Below are positions 56,913-64,000 of a stretch of DNA of 64,000 bases, in pieces. How positions within the stretch are numbered: position 1 is the stretch's first letter; each line of letters begins with the position of its first letter. Location of the stretch: contig NZ_CP097484.1 of the NCBI RefSeq assembly GCF_023546765.1, forward strand, positions 4,595,501 to 4,659,500. The letters run 5' to 3'. The notes below the pieces were generated by a model. That model saw only the letters and a list, made by a program, of their open reading frames with translations, was not told the origin of the DNA and did not search any database. This DNA is from Methylobacterium tardum (GTDB taxonomy: Bacteria; Pseudomonadota; Alphaproteobacteria; Rhizobiales; Beijerinckiaceae). Made by a program: the position numbers and the translations under genes.

Positions 56913-57139
56913 CGACGCTTCACTCACCCTCCCGCGCTTGGTCTGGCGAACCGCTCGTGCAGGATGCGGTCGCCGAGTACGCCAAGCTGGCCGCGTCCTA
57001 CTCCATTGCGGCCAGCAACCTTGCAGATGCCGGCGACACGCCTGGCATGGTTCACGCTCTCGGGTGCGCCGGCCGGGCGCTTTTGGCGGCGCAGGAAGCC
57101 GTCGCTTCCCTTCGCTCTGTCGAGGGGGGCGGCCGATGA
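56909..57139 (+). CDS. Small helical protein of the excision operon
   Basis: 76 aa. LVQDAVAEYAKLAASYSIAA then SNLADAGDTPGMVHALGCAG: all-helical. ATGA overlaps on both sides show translational coupling. Confidence 0.55.
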   Translation: MTTLHSPSRAWSGEPLVQDAVAEYAKLAASYSIAASNLADAGDTPGMVHALGCAGRALLAAQEAVASLRSVEGGGR

Positions 57140-57252
57140 CGCTGCAACTCACTCACCCCGAGATGCGCCAGCGCGAAGGGATGATGCGCGCCGCCTATGT
57201 GCATCTCGGCGGCACTCCATTCGATCAGCTGGGTGGAGGGCCGGAAGTATGA
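57136..57252 (+). CDS. 38-aa peptide of the excision operon
   Basis: MTLQLTHPEMRQREGMMRAA then YVHLGGTPFDQLGGGPEV. Starts and stops inside ATGA overlaps with its neighbours, which is the main reason to accept it. Confidence 0.5.
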   Translation: MTLQLTHPEMRQREGMMRAAYVHLGGTPFDQLGGGPEV

Positions 57253-57536
57253 CAAACAGGCTGGCGCTCGACCTTCGCCCCTCAGCGTACCTCTCGCGCG
57301 CCAGCCTCGCGCGCGAACTCGACATCTCCGAAAGCACAGTCGACGAGATGGTCAGACGCCGCGTGCTGCCGCAGCCAGTCGCGCTTTCGCGCGGCTGCGT
57401 CCGGTGGTGCTGGCATGACGTGCAAGACGCGCTTGCTCACCTCGGAGGCGCCGAGGACAGTCCCTCCTCTGATCCGTTCATGGAAGGCGCACGCCATGCC
57501 ACGCAGACGCAGGAGGGCCGTCGTGATCCTCCCTAA
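57249..57536 (+). CDS. Excisionase/AlpA-like DNA-binding protein
   Basis: 95 aa. AYLSRASLARELDISESTVD then EMVRRRVLPQPVAL and RWCWHDVQDALAHL is the winged-helix pattern of AlpA/Xis proteins (helix-turn-helix, then P.P......RW). Its 3' end overlaps the integrase start by 41 bp. It would bend att DNA and steer the integrase toward excision. Confidence 0.75.
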   Translation: MTNRLALDLRPSAYLSRASLARELDISESTVDEMVRRRVLPQPVALSRGCVRWCWHDVQDALAHLGGAEDSPSSDPFMEGARHATQTQEGRRDPP

Positions 57537-58581
57537 GGGCGTTCACAAGGTCATCTCGCGGGGCCGGGAGTACTACTACTTCCAGGCTGGCCGCGGGACT
57601 GAGCACGCCGGCTCGCGGGTACGGCTACCTGACGACCCGCAAACTCCTGAGTTCTGGATCGCAGTTCGCCAAGCTCAAGGCATGGATGCTGCGACCGGCG
57701 CAGGTACCGTCAATGCCTTGATCGACGCCTACGAGACGTCGCCGGCCTTCCTCGATCCGGAAACCCTGTCCGACGGGACGCGCGCTCTCTACCGCCGCAT
57801 GCTGCGCATCGCGCGCACGGCTTGGGGCGAGTTGCCGGCCGCTCGACTGCGACCGGTTCACGTGCAGGCGATCATGGATGGCCTCGCTCAATCTAAGGGC
57901 AAGGCCAACACCTTCCTCGGAACGATGCGAGCCCTCTCGGCTTGGGCCCGTGCTCGCGGTCAGATCGACGATAGCCTGACCGAAGGTGTGAAGCCCTACC
58001 CGGTGACGGGAGGCCACAAGCCTTGGACGACGGCACAGATCGCCTCAGCTCTCGATGAACTGAGCGGCACGATCCGCCGCGGTGTGTTCCTCTACCTCTA
58101 CACGGGGCAGCGCGGCTCAGACGTTGTGCGGCTGGGCTGGACCGACGTGGACGAGGGCGGGTTCACGATCCGTCAGCGCAAGACCGGACGAGAGGTTTGG
58201 TGTCCGATCGTGCCGGAGCTGGCCGCCGAGATGGCTAGCTGGGATCGCAGGCCCGGGCCGTTCCTGCTCCAGCCGAACGGCAAGCCTTACAGCCGAAAGC
58301 GCTTCTCCATCCACTTCGCGGAAGCGCGTGAGGAAATCCCGGCGCTTGCCGGAGTGACACTCCACGGACTGCGCTGCACGGCCGTGGTTCGCCTGCGCCG
58401 CCTCGGCCTCTCAGTCGGGCAGATCGGCGACATCAGCGGGATGAGCCTCGCGATGATCGAGCGGTACTGCCGCTTCGCCGACAAGAAGGCCAGCGGCAAG
58501 GCCGCGCTGCTCTCCCTCAGCGGAACAGCCGGTGAACCCAACTGTAAAACGCTGGAAAACCGTAAAACAAAACCTTTTTAA
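57496..58581 (+). CDS. Tyrosine recombinase/integrase of the element
   Basis: 361 aa from the ATG at 57496. The basic N-terminus (MPRRRRRAVVILPKGVHKVI) includes an arm-binding-like strand set (YYYFQAGRG). The core-binding domain covers about residues 75-165. Catalytic residues: Arg in LYTGQRGSDVVRLGW, Lys in IRQRKTGREVW, His-x-x-Arg in LHGLRCTAVV, and Tyr in AMIERYCRFADKKAS. The usual His before the Tyr (GHS) appears as DISGMS, a possible change. Its stop lies 27 bp from attR, the normal place for the element's own integrase. Confidence 0.92.
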   Translation: MPRRRRRAVVILPKGVHKVISRGREYYYFQAGRGTEHAGSRVRLPDDPQTPEFWIAVRQAQGMDAATGAGTVNALIDAYETSPAFLDPETLSDGTRALYRRMLRIARTAWGELPAARLRPVHVQAIMDGLAQSKGKANTFLGTMRALSAWARARGQIDDSLTEGVKPYPVTGGHKPWTTAQIASALDELSGTIRRGVFLYLYTGQRGSDVVRLGWTDVDEGGFTIRQRKTGREVWCPIVPELAAEMASWDRRPGPFLLQPNGKPYSRKRFSIHFAEAREEIPALAGVTLHGLRCTAVVRLRRLGLSVGQIGDISGMSLAMIERYCRFADKKASGKAALLSLSGTAGEPNCKTLENRKTKPF

Positions 58582-58607
58582 ACACAGCATCTTAGGAGAC
58601 AGAAGAT

Positions 58608-58618
58608 GAAATCGCACA
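58608..58618. repeat. attR core of the integrated element
   Basis: GAAATCGCACA, identical to attL at 15747-15757. It is preceded by island sequence (GGAGACAGAAGAT) and followed by the severed terminase (GCTCGTCCTCCAG on the plus strand). Confidence 0.9.
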
Positions 58619-59801
58619 GCTCGTCCTCCAGCGCCGGGAATGCCCCGACATGGTGGACCAGACCGCGGGCGTAGAGCAGCGACACCGGCTCGGCCCGCAG
58701 GTACTTGCCGCGCGTGGCGTGCACCCGCGTCACCGGCACGGCGGGGTCGCACTGGGCCAGCACGGCGGCGGCCATCTCGCCGCCCTGGTTGACCTCGACC
58801 ACCAGGGCGTCGGCCCGGAGCCGGTGATAGAGCGCCAGCGCCGCCCCCGCCCAGGCCTGCGGGCTGGCGCGGGCGAAGCTCGCATCGGCCAGCACGTAGG
58901 CGTGGGTGCCCGCCCGGCCGGCGGCGACGATCCCGCAGGCATCCGAGCGCGCCCCCGAGGCGGCCGGCGGATCGACCGCCACGACGATCCGTCCGAGATC
59001 CGGTGCGGCCCCGACCCGGGCCGCCTCCAGGGCGGTGCGGTCCCACAGGGCGTCGTCCCGGTCGGCGATGAGTTCGCCGTCGAGTTCCTGGCGGCCGAGG
59101 CGGGTGCCGGCGTAGCGGCCGACCACCCGTTCCAGGAAGTCCGGCGCGAGATTGTGCGCGTTGTCCTGCGTGCGCGCCCGGCTCACGACGGTGCGCGGAT
59201 CGGCGAGCAGGCGGCGGATCAGCGGGACCGGCCGCGGCGTCGTGGTCACGAGGTTGCGCGGGCGGACGCCGAGGCGCAGCCCGAATTGCAGCATGTCGAA
59301 GGTCGCCTCCGGCTGGCGCCACTTGGCTGCCTCGTCGCACCAGGCGGCGCCGAATTGCGGGCCGCGGAGCGCGTCGGGCTCCTCCGCCGAGAAGGCGAGT
59401 GCGACCGCGCCGTTCTCCCATTCGAGCCGCCGCCGGCTCGGCGACCAGACCGGCCGCGTACGGCCGCGGCGCTGCAGGGCGAGGAGCCCGGACGGCCCCT
59501 CCACCATCACGTCGCGCACGTCGAGATGCGTCTCGCCCACCAGCGCGATGCGCCCGACCGACTCGGGCGTGAAGGCCGGATCCCCGCGGGTGAGCGCGTC
59601 GACCCATTCGGCCCCGGTGCGGGTCTTGCCGCTGCCGCGGCCGCCGATCACCGCCCAGGTGGTCCAGGGTTCGGACTCGGCCGGCGGGAGCTGGTCCGCC
59701 CGGGCCTGGTGCAGCCAGTCGCCGGCGAGCGCCCGGAGCAGCGCCGGCGGCAGGGTCTCGAGAAAGTCAGGCAGACGCCCGGTCGCCGACAAAGCCAGCA
59801 T
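58608..59801 (-). pseudogene. N-terminal part of the GTA large terminase (TerL, gp2-like), cut by the island
   Basis: 395 native codons from the ATG at 59801 (59855 possible). VIGGRGSGKTRTGAEW is Walker A, FGAAWCDEAAKW Walker B, VTTTPRPVPL the coupling motif and IVVAVDPPAASG the first nuclease Asp. The frame reaches PALEDELCDF at the att core and then reads nine island codons to a stop at 58578. The last nuclease Asp and end lie at 15633-15755. As it stands the protein lacks that catalytic residue, so DNA packaging should fail. Confidence 0.93.
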
Positions 59802-60408
59802 AGCGTCGCGCGATCTCCGCGCGCAGGGCGGGCAGGTCGGGCTCGGTGCCGTCATCGCTCCTCTCCCCCGCACCGCTCCGCTCGCCATCCGCCCCGACCG
59901 TGTCGAGGAGCCGCTTGAGCCCCCCGAGATCGCGCAGCACCCGGGCCGAGTCGCGCAAAGCTGGCGTCTCCCGGCTCAGCGCCGCATCGAACGTGGCGAT
60001 CTGCCGGGCGATGTGGCCGCACAGCTGCGCCCGCAGGATTGCCGGATCGACCGGCGGCTGGTCCAGGCGCGCGCGGACGGCCGGCGCCAGCGCCGGCCCG
60101 AAGGCCCAGACCAGAGCCTCCGGGCCGGGGCGGTCGAGGCCCAGCACCTCGGCGATGTCGGCGGGATCGGCGCCCGACGCGCCGAGCAGGCGCAGCAAAG
60201 CGGCCCGGCGCGCCGCCGGCCAGCGCGCCGTCAGTATCCAGCGCCGCCGCGGCGGCCTGGGCCAGCCGGCCCGCACGTTCCAGTGCCAGACCGTCCGGGC
60301 ACTCGCGCCGACCCGGGCCGCGATCGCCGCGATGGAGAGATCGGTCTCGCGCAGGAGGCGCAGGGCTGCCGCGCGGGTCTCGGCGGGGTGGGCACCGGTG
60401 AGCGGCAT
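59767..60408 (-). CDS. GTA small terminase-like protein (gp1-like)
   Basis: 213 aa from the ATG at 60408 with GGAG seven bases upstream. The N-terminal helix-turn-helix is LLRETDLSIAAIAARVGASA then RTVWHWNVRAGW. A long helical region follows, including PAILRAQLCGHIARQIATFD and RDLGGLKRLLDTVGA. Position directly before the large terminase and overlap of about 35 bp fit the TerS-like first gene of GTA clusters. It would recruit DNA to TerL without pac-site specificity. Confidence 0.75.
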   Translation of the reverse strand: MPLTGAHPAETRAAALRLLRETDLSIAAIAARVGASARTVWHWNVRAGWPRPPRRRWILTARWPAARRAALLRLLGASGADPADIAEVLGLDRPGPEALVWAFGPALAPAVRARLDQPPVDPAILRAQLCGHIARQIATFDAALSRETPALRDSARVLRDLGGLKRLLDTVGADGERSGAGERSDDGTEPDLPALRAEIARRYAGFVGDRASA

Positions 60409-60516
60409 CGCCCGTCTCCGCACACGTCTCGACCGTGCCTGCTTGATAGCCGAGCAGCGCGACGGTGTCAAGCTCAAATTCCTATTTCAGGGACGGTTTA
60501 GGAATTTCGGCAGCGC

Positions 60517-60536
60517 GCCGACCGACAACGGTCGGC
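60517..60536. terminator. Hairpin between yfdX and the terminase operon
   Basis: GCCGACC/GGTCGGC, 7-bp stem with loop GACAAC, 15 bp past the yfdX stop. No T-run, so only a weak terminator. Confidence 0.45.
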
Positions 60537-60550
60537 CAGCGCGCCGTCGG

Positions 60551-61318
60551 TCACCGACCGTTCTTGGCACCCGTCGTCGTCCCGGTGGCCTGCGGCGCCG
60601 TCTTGTCGGCGGTGGCGGCCGTGGCCTTCTGCGGCAGGGCGACCGCGTCGATCACGTCGAAGCGGATGCCGTCCTGGGCTGACTTCAGGACCGCATTGGC
60701 CTCGTAATACTTGCCCTGCCCGATCAGCGTCGCCGCCTGGTCGATATCGGCCACGGTCTTGTCGAGCGGCAGCACCGCCATGGTGAAGTTCACGTCGACA
60801 TGGGCGAGCTTGAGCTTCTCCAGCGCCCCGGTCTGGTCGCCCTTGGCGAGGTTCTTGTTGGCCTCGGTCACGGCCGAGGCCTTCTCGGGCGTGGCCACGA
60901 AGTCGTCGCCCAGGACCAGCTGCGCGTCGACCGGCACCCAGGCGACCGCCGTCTTGGCGGCCGGCGCGGCCTCGGTCTTGGTCGCCATGGCCTTGTGGCC
61001 GGCCATGGCGGCTTGCGTCTTGAGGTCGGCCTCCGCCTTGGTGAACACCGCGTCGTCGGTCTTCGCCTTGGCGAAGGCCGCCTGCGCCTTGCCGATCATG
61101 TCCTTGGCCTGGGCGGGATCGGCCTCGAAGATCGCCAGTCGGGTGAGCTGGAGATCCCGGAAGCCCTGCGCCCCGTCCTTCGAGAGCTTGCCGACATCCT
61201 TGTCGATCGCCGTCTGGTTCGCCGCCATCGGCTGGGCGGCCTGCTCGGCCGCGTAGGCCGATCCGCCCAGGATGGTGGTGAGCACGAGCGCCGCGGACAT
61301 AGACTTCCGATAAGTCAT
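60551..61318 (-). CDS. YfdX-family periplasmic protein
   Basis: 255 aa. The signal peptide (ALVLTTILGGSAYA) is followed by a YfdX domain: helical FRDLQLTRLAIFEADPAQAK, DMIGKAQAAFAKAK and WVPVDAQLVLGDDFVATPEK, then LKLAHVDVNFTMAVLPLDKT and YYEANAVLKSAQDGIRFDVI. The C-terminus is Ala/Thr-rich. YfdX in enterics is acid- or EvgA-induced with chaperone-like properties; in Methylobacterium several copies are usual (recollection). Chromosomal, upstream of the GTA terminase genes. Confidence 0.88.
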   Translation of the reverse strand: MTYRKSMSAALVLTTILGGSAYAAEQAAQPMAANQTAIDKDVGKLSKDGAQGFRDLQLTRLAIFEADPAQAKDMIGKAQAAFAKAKTDDAVFTKAEADLKTQAAMAGHKAMATKTEAAPAAKTAVAWVPVDAQLVLGDDFVATPEKASAVTEANKNLAKGDQTGALEKLKLAHVDVNFTMAVLPLDKTVADIDQAATLIGQGKYYEANAVLKSAQDGIRFDVIDAVALPQKATAATADKTAPQATGTTTGAKNGR

Positions 61319-61487
61319 CGTCCAATCTCCATCTGAACGTCGGATGCAATGATTTGCGCTACATTCGCTCTCTTCATCCGATGTTCAGATAATAGATCCG
61401 GCCCGTCTTGGTCGCATGTCCGGACGATGAAACATCGTCCATGTGCGCCGCGGCCGACCGGATCGCCGGCGGCGTGCGGCGCCCGTC

Positions 61488-61577
61488 CTTGCGCGCGGAG
61501 CGAAGCAATCCAGGAGCGCCACGACTTGCGACGTCGCGCTACCCTGGGTCGCTTCGCTGCGCTCGCGACGACGGAGG
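61488..61577. repeat. Family-B dispersed repeat, copy 2
   Basis: Runs from GTCCTTGCGCGCGGAGCGAA to GGTCGCTTCGCTGCGCTCGC. Same outer arms as the copy at 14999-15092 with a different centre. It lies between the siderophore receptor stop and yfdX. Confidence 0.75.
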
Positions 61578-61613
61578 AAACGCCTCGCGCGAAGCCCTCA
61601 CATGGAACCCGCC

Positions 61614-63977
61614 TCAGAAGGTCAGGCGGGCCGTGAGCACGACGGTGCGGCCCGGACCCGGCGTGGCCGAACCGAAGCCCGACACCGTCTCGAAGTTCTT
61701 CGTATTGGCGATGTTGTAGACGTTGAGCTGCAGGGCCGCGCTCTCGGTCAACTTGTAGACGGCCAACGCGTCGAGCCGCCAGTAACCGGGCACCAATGCT
61801 GTATTCGCTGCGCTGGTGAACCGTTCGCCGACGTAATACGCGCTGCCGCCGACCGTCAGGCCCGGCAGGACGACGTAGGTGCTGGTCAGCGAGAAGGTAT
61901 TGTGCGGCGTGTTGGCGAGAACATTGCCCGGCGTCGTCACGAAGGCGCCGGCCGTGTTCCGGGCGCTCTTCAGAACCCGGCCGTCCAGATAGGTGTAGCC
62001 GCCGAAGACGCTCCAGGCGTCGGTGAGCTTGCCCGCGATGCCGAGCTCGAACCCCTGGACCCGCGTCGTGCCGACCGTCGCGTAGATGCCGTTGGCCTGG
62101 TCGACCGCCTCGATGGCGTTCTGCTGGGTCACCTGGAACACGGCGCCGGTCAGGCTGAGCTGACTGTCGAACAGATCGTATTTCGCGCCGGCCTCGTAGG
62201 TCTCGTTGGTCGTCGGATTGAGGTTCTGCTGTCCGCCGGTAATCGTCAGGTATTCGCTCGACGGGTCGAACGAGGTTCCGTACATGAAGTAGACGCTGGC
62301 GTTGTCGACCGGATGGACGACGGCGCCCGTCCGCCAGCTGACGAACTGGACCTTGTTGACGACGTCGTACGGCGTGGTCGCGTTCAGCGGCCCGGTCTCG
62401 TTGTAGGTTCCCGACCTGACGGTCGCGGCGTGCTGGCGGACCGTGAGATCGTCGTAGCGCAGGCCGCCCAGGATCTCGAGGTAGCGGTTGATCTTGACCT
62501 GATCGCTCGCATAGACGCCGACCGTGTCGCCGACGGCGTACGTGTCCGTACTGGTCGCTGGAATCGTGCCCGGACTGGCCGGATACGGGCTGGGAAAGCC
62601 GACATTGACGCGCGAACCGCCCGCGATGTTGGTCCGATACTGATCGCGGGTCTCCTGGCTCAGCTCGATCCCGCTCAGCAGCGTGTGCTGGAGGCCGAAC
62701 GTCTCGGCGTGGCCGACGAGATCGGTCTGGTTCGTGAACAGCGTGTTGGTGGTGTGGTTCTGGAAATCGTTGGTGTTGTTCACGTACAGGTTGCCGAGCG
62801 GGCGCATGAACAGCGCCGCGCCGGACAGCGGCACGCCACCGGATGCCTGCCCGTACAGGTTCGTCGCGTTGACCTGAACACCGCGGACGCGCACGAACCG
62901 GTCGATCAGCGAATAACGCGTCGTATTGGTGATGCTCCAGTCCTGATCGAAGGTGTGCTTGTACTGCAGAGTGCCGATATGGGCGTCCACCCGCTCGGTG
63001 TCGGAGAAGCCCGGGCTGAGACGGCCGAAATAGGTGTTCTTCGCCACCGGCGCCGGCTGCCCGTAATACGTCCCGAAATAGGCGCCCGGCAGCACCGGGA
63101 TGCCGTAATCGGGGATGTTGTTGTCCTTCTGGTAGATGTAGCTGACCGTCACCTGATCGTCCGGCGTCAGGTTGGCCCGGATCGAGGGCGCGACGCCGAA
63201 GCGCGTGGTGTTGATGTGGTCGCGGCCGGCAACATCGGTGTCGTTGGCGACAAACGCGAGGCGGACCGCCGAGTCGCCCAGAACCGAGTTGATGTCGCCG
63301 GTGACGCGCGCCCCCGGGGCGCTGTAGCCCGAGGCGTCGATCTGGACCTTGTCGGCGGCGAGGAACGGCAGCTTGCTGGTGACGTTGACGACGCCGCCGG
63401 TCGAGCCGCGCCCGAACAGGAACGAGGACGGTCCCTTCAGCACCTCGACGCTCTCGATGCTGAACGTGTCGCGGGTGTACCAGCCCGGATCGCGAACGCC
63501 GTCGCGATAGAAGTCGTTGCGGGCGGAGTAGCCGCGGATGTTGATGTTGTCGCCCTGCGTGCCGCCCTCGCCGCCGAACATCGTGATGCCGGGCACGTTG
63601 CGCAGCGTCTCCACGAGCGTCGAGTCGCGCTGGTCCTGGATGAGCTGCTGCGGGACGACCGTGATGCTCTGGGGCGTATCGAGGATCGGGGTCGGCAACC
63701 GCTGAAGCTGGAGCTGCCGGGGATTGTAGGGTGAGCCCGTGGCGGGCCCCGACGTCGTGACGTCGAGCTGATCCATCACGACCGACAGGGTCTCCTGCCC
63801 CGCGGCGGGAGCTGCCACGAAGGCCAGGGACGCCGCGCCGAGCGCAGCCTGCGACAGGCGCGCCAATCCCGGCGCACGCGGTCCAGGTGCGTTGTCGAAT
63901 GCGGAGCCGGCCCCATCTTGCTCAACCGAGAACAGCTCGGCGATCAGTTCCTGCTTCTTCATAGTAATTCTAGACAT
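61614..63977 (-). CDS. TonB-dependent siderophore receptor
   Basis: 787 aa from the ATG at 63977 (a second ATG five codons on). A long N-terminus ends in an export segment (LGAASLAFVAAPAAGQE). The plug domain shows TPQSITVVPQQLIQDQRDST, LRNVPGITMFGGEGG, NINIRGYSARNDFYRDGVRD and VEVLKGPSSFLFGRGSTGGV, the pattern of ferric-siderophore (FhuA/FpvA-like) receptors. The 22-strand barrel ends in the required Phe (VVLTARLTF). Imports an iron chelate using TonB-ExbBD energy. The ligand is not predictable. A Fur site was not identified. Confidence 0.93.
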   Translation of the reverse strand: MSRITMKKQELIAELFSVEQDGAGSAFDNAPGPRAPGLARLSQAALGAASLAFVAAPAAGQETLSVVMDQLDVTTSGPATGSPYNPRQLQLQRLPTPILDTPQSITVVPQQLIQDQRDSTLVETLRNVPGITMFGGEGGTQGDNINIRGYSARNDFYRDGVRDPGWYTRDTFSIESVEVLKGPSSFLFGRGSTGGVVNVTSKLPFLAADKVQIDASGYSAPGARVTGDINSVLGDSAVRLAFVANDTDVAGRDHINTTRFGVAPSIRANLTPDDQVTVSYIYQKDNNIPDYGIPVLPGAYFGTYYGQPAPVAKNTYFGRLSPGFSDTERVDAHIGTLQYKHTFDQDWSITNTTRYSLIDRFVRVRGVQVNATNLYGQASGGVPLSGAALFMRPLGNLYVNNTNDFQNHTTNTLFTNQTDLVGHAETFGLQHTLLSGIELSQETRDQYRTNIAGGSRVNVGFPSPYPASPGTIPATSTDTYAVGDTVGVYASDQVKINRYLEILGGLRYDDLTVRQHAATVRSGTYNETGPLNATTPYDVVNKVQFVSWRTGAVVHPVDNASVYFMYGTSFDPSSEYLTITGGQQNLNPTTNETYEAGAKYDLFDSQLSLTGAVFQVTQQNAIEAVDQANGIYATVGTTRVQGFELGIAGKLTDAWSVFGGYTYLDGRVLKSARNTAGAFVTTPGNVLANTPHNTFSLTSTYVVLPGLTVGGSAYYVGERFTSAANTALVPGYWRLDALAVYKLTESAALQLNVYNIANTKNFETVSGFGSATPGPGRTVVLTARLTF

Positions 63978-64000
63978 CCGCTCCGGCTACGTTTCCGGCG

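Larger units (their letters stand above)
15747..58607. mobile_element. 42.9-kb integrative element inserted in the GTA large terminase gene
   Basis: The element is delimited by the 11-bp repeat GAAATCGCACA, with xis-like and tyrosine recombinase genes ending 27 bp from attR. A primase-helicase gene at the other end suggests replication after excision. No capsid, portal or tail gene is recognisable inside, and the flanking REP families are absent inside. GC is lower and more variable than in the flanks. Cargo is mostly small unknown and exported proteins, one tRNA, one IS630 and a second recombinase operon. It fits a phage satellite or integrative island. Whether it still moves is unknown. Confidence 0.9.

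Noticed and set aside
15747..58607. The island as a complete prophage
   Set aside because: No portal, capsid, tail, lysis or terminase genes are recognisable inside; the only structural genes in the window lie outside it and belong to the GTA cluster.
61443..63734. Long plus-strand open frame opposite the TonB receptor
   Set aside because: Antisense of a well-supported receptor with plug and barrel motifs; no recognisable protein features.

Overview
The window reads as the chromosome of a Methylobacterium-like alphaproteobacterium (Hyphomicrobiales). The evidence is very high GC, a gene transfer agent (GTA)-type head cluster, an alphaproteobacterial porin, YfdX, GIY-YIG and Dps genes, and dispersed REP-like palindromes of two families. 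The genus is an inference from gene content.

Layout. 1-3.2 kb is a scrap yard: decayed IS66 and IS630 copies around an orphan, AT-richer tniQ. 3.2-15.7 kb and 58.6-60.4 kb together hold a GTA/HK97-type head cluster on the minus strand: small terminase, large terminase, portal, prohead protease, capsid, head-tail connector, head-closure protein and the start of a DUF3168-like gene. The cluster is broken three times. About 6 kb of ordinary genes (two trypsin-like proteases, dps, a porin, one unknown) lies between capsid and connector. The last gene is cut off at 3.22 kb, next to the scrap yard. The large terminase is split by a 42.9-kb integrated element.

The element spans 15,747-58,607 and is bounded by an 11-bp direct repeat, GAAATCGCACA. 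Joining the flanks across one repeat copy restores a terminase of 435 codons in perfect frame. At its left end is a primase-polymerase/helicase fusion containing a 17-bp-arm palindrome. At its right end a translationally coupled run of small genes leads through an excisionase-like gene to a tyrosine recombinase beside attR. No capsid or tail gene is recognisable inside, so it resembles a phage satellite or integrative island more than a complete prophage. A second tyrosine recombinase operon lies at 23.0-24.6 kb.

The island body is mostly small, fast-evolving genes, many in paralogous sets: 34-aa membrane peptides, 66-aa helical proteins, four coiled-coil proteins, two DUF6894 proteins, and 52-53-aa two-helix membrane proteins ending PLFR. 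Many products look exported. They include a GH16 glucanase with a giant Ser/Thr/Gly/Ala tail, a collagen-like protein, a beta-propeller, CxxC proteins, a cupredoxin, PsiF-like repeats and DUF3761. Other genes are a response regulator, a HicBA-like pair, an Rmf/CrpP-like protein, an XRE regulator with clustered operators, an HNH nuclease, a tRNA with anticodon CAT and one intact IS630 copy. A 630-bp non-coding stretch at 52.69-53.32 kb holds five tandem diverged long hairpins.

Beyond attR come the rest of the large terminase, the small terminase, a yfdX-family gene and a TonB-dependent siderophore receptor. Taken together, the element has inactivated GTA packaging while integrated, and precise excision would restore it.
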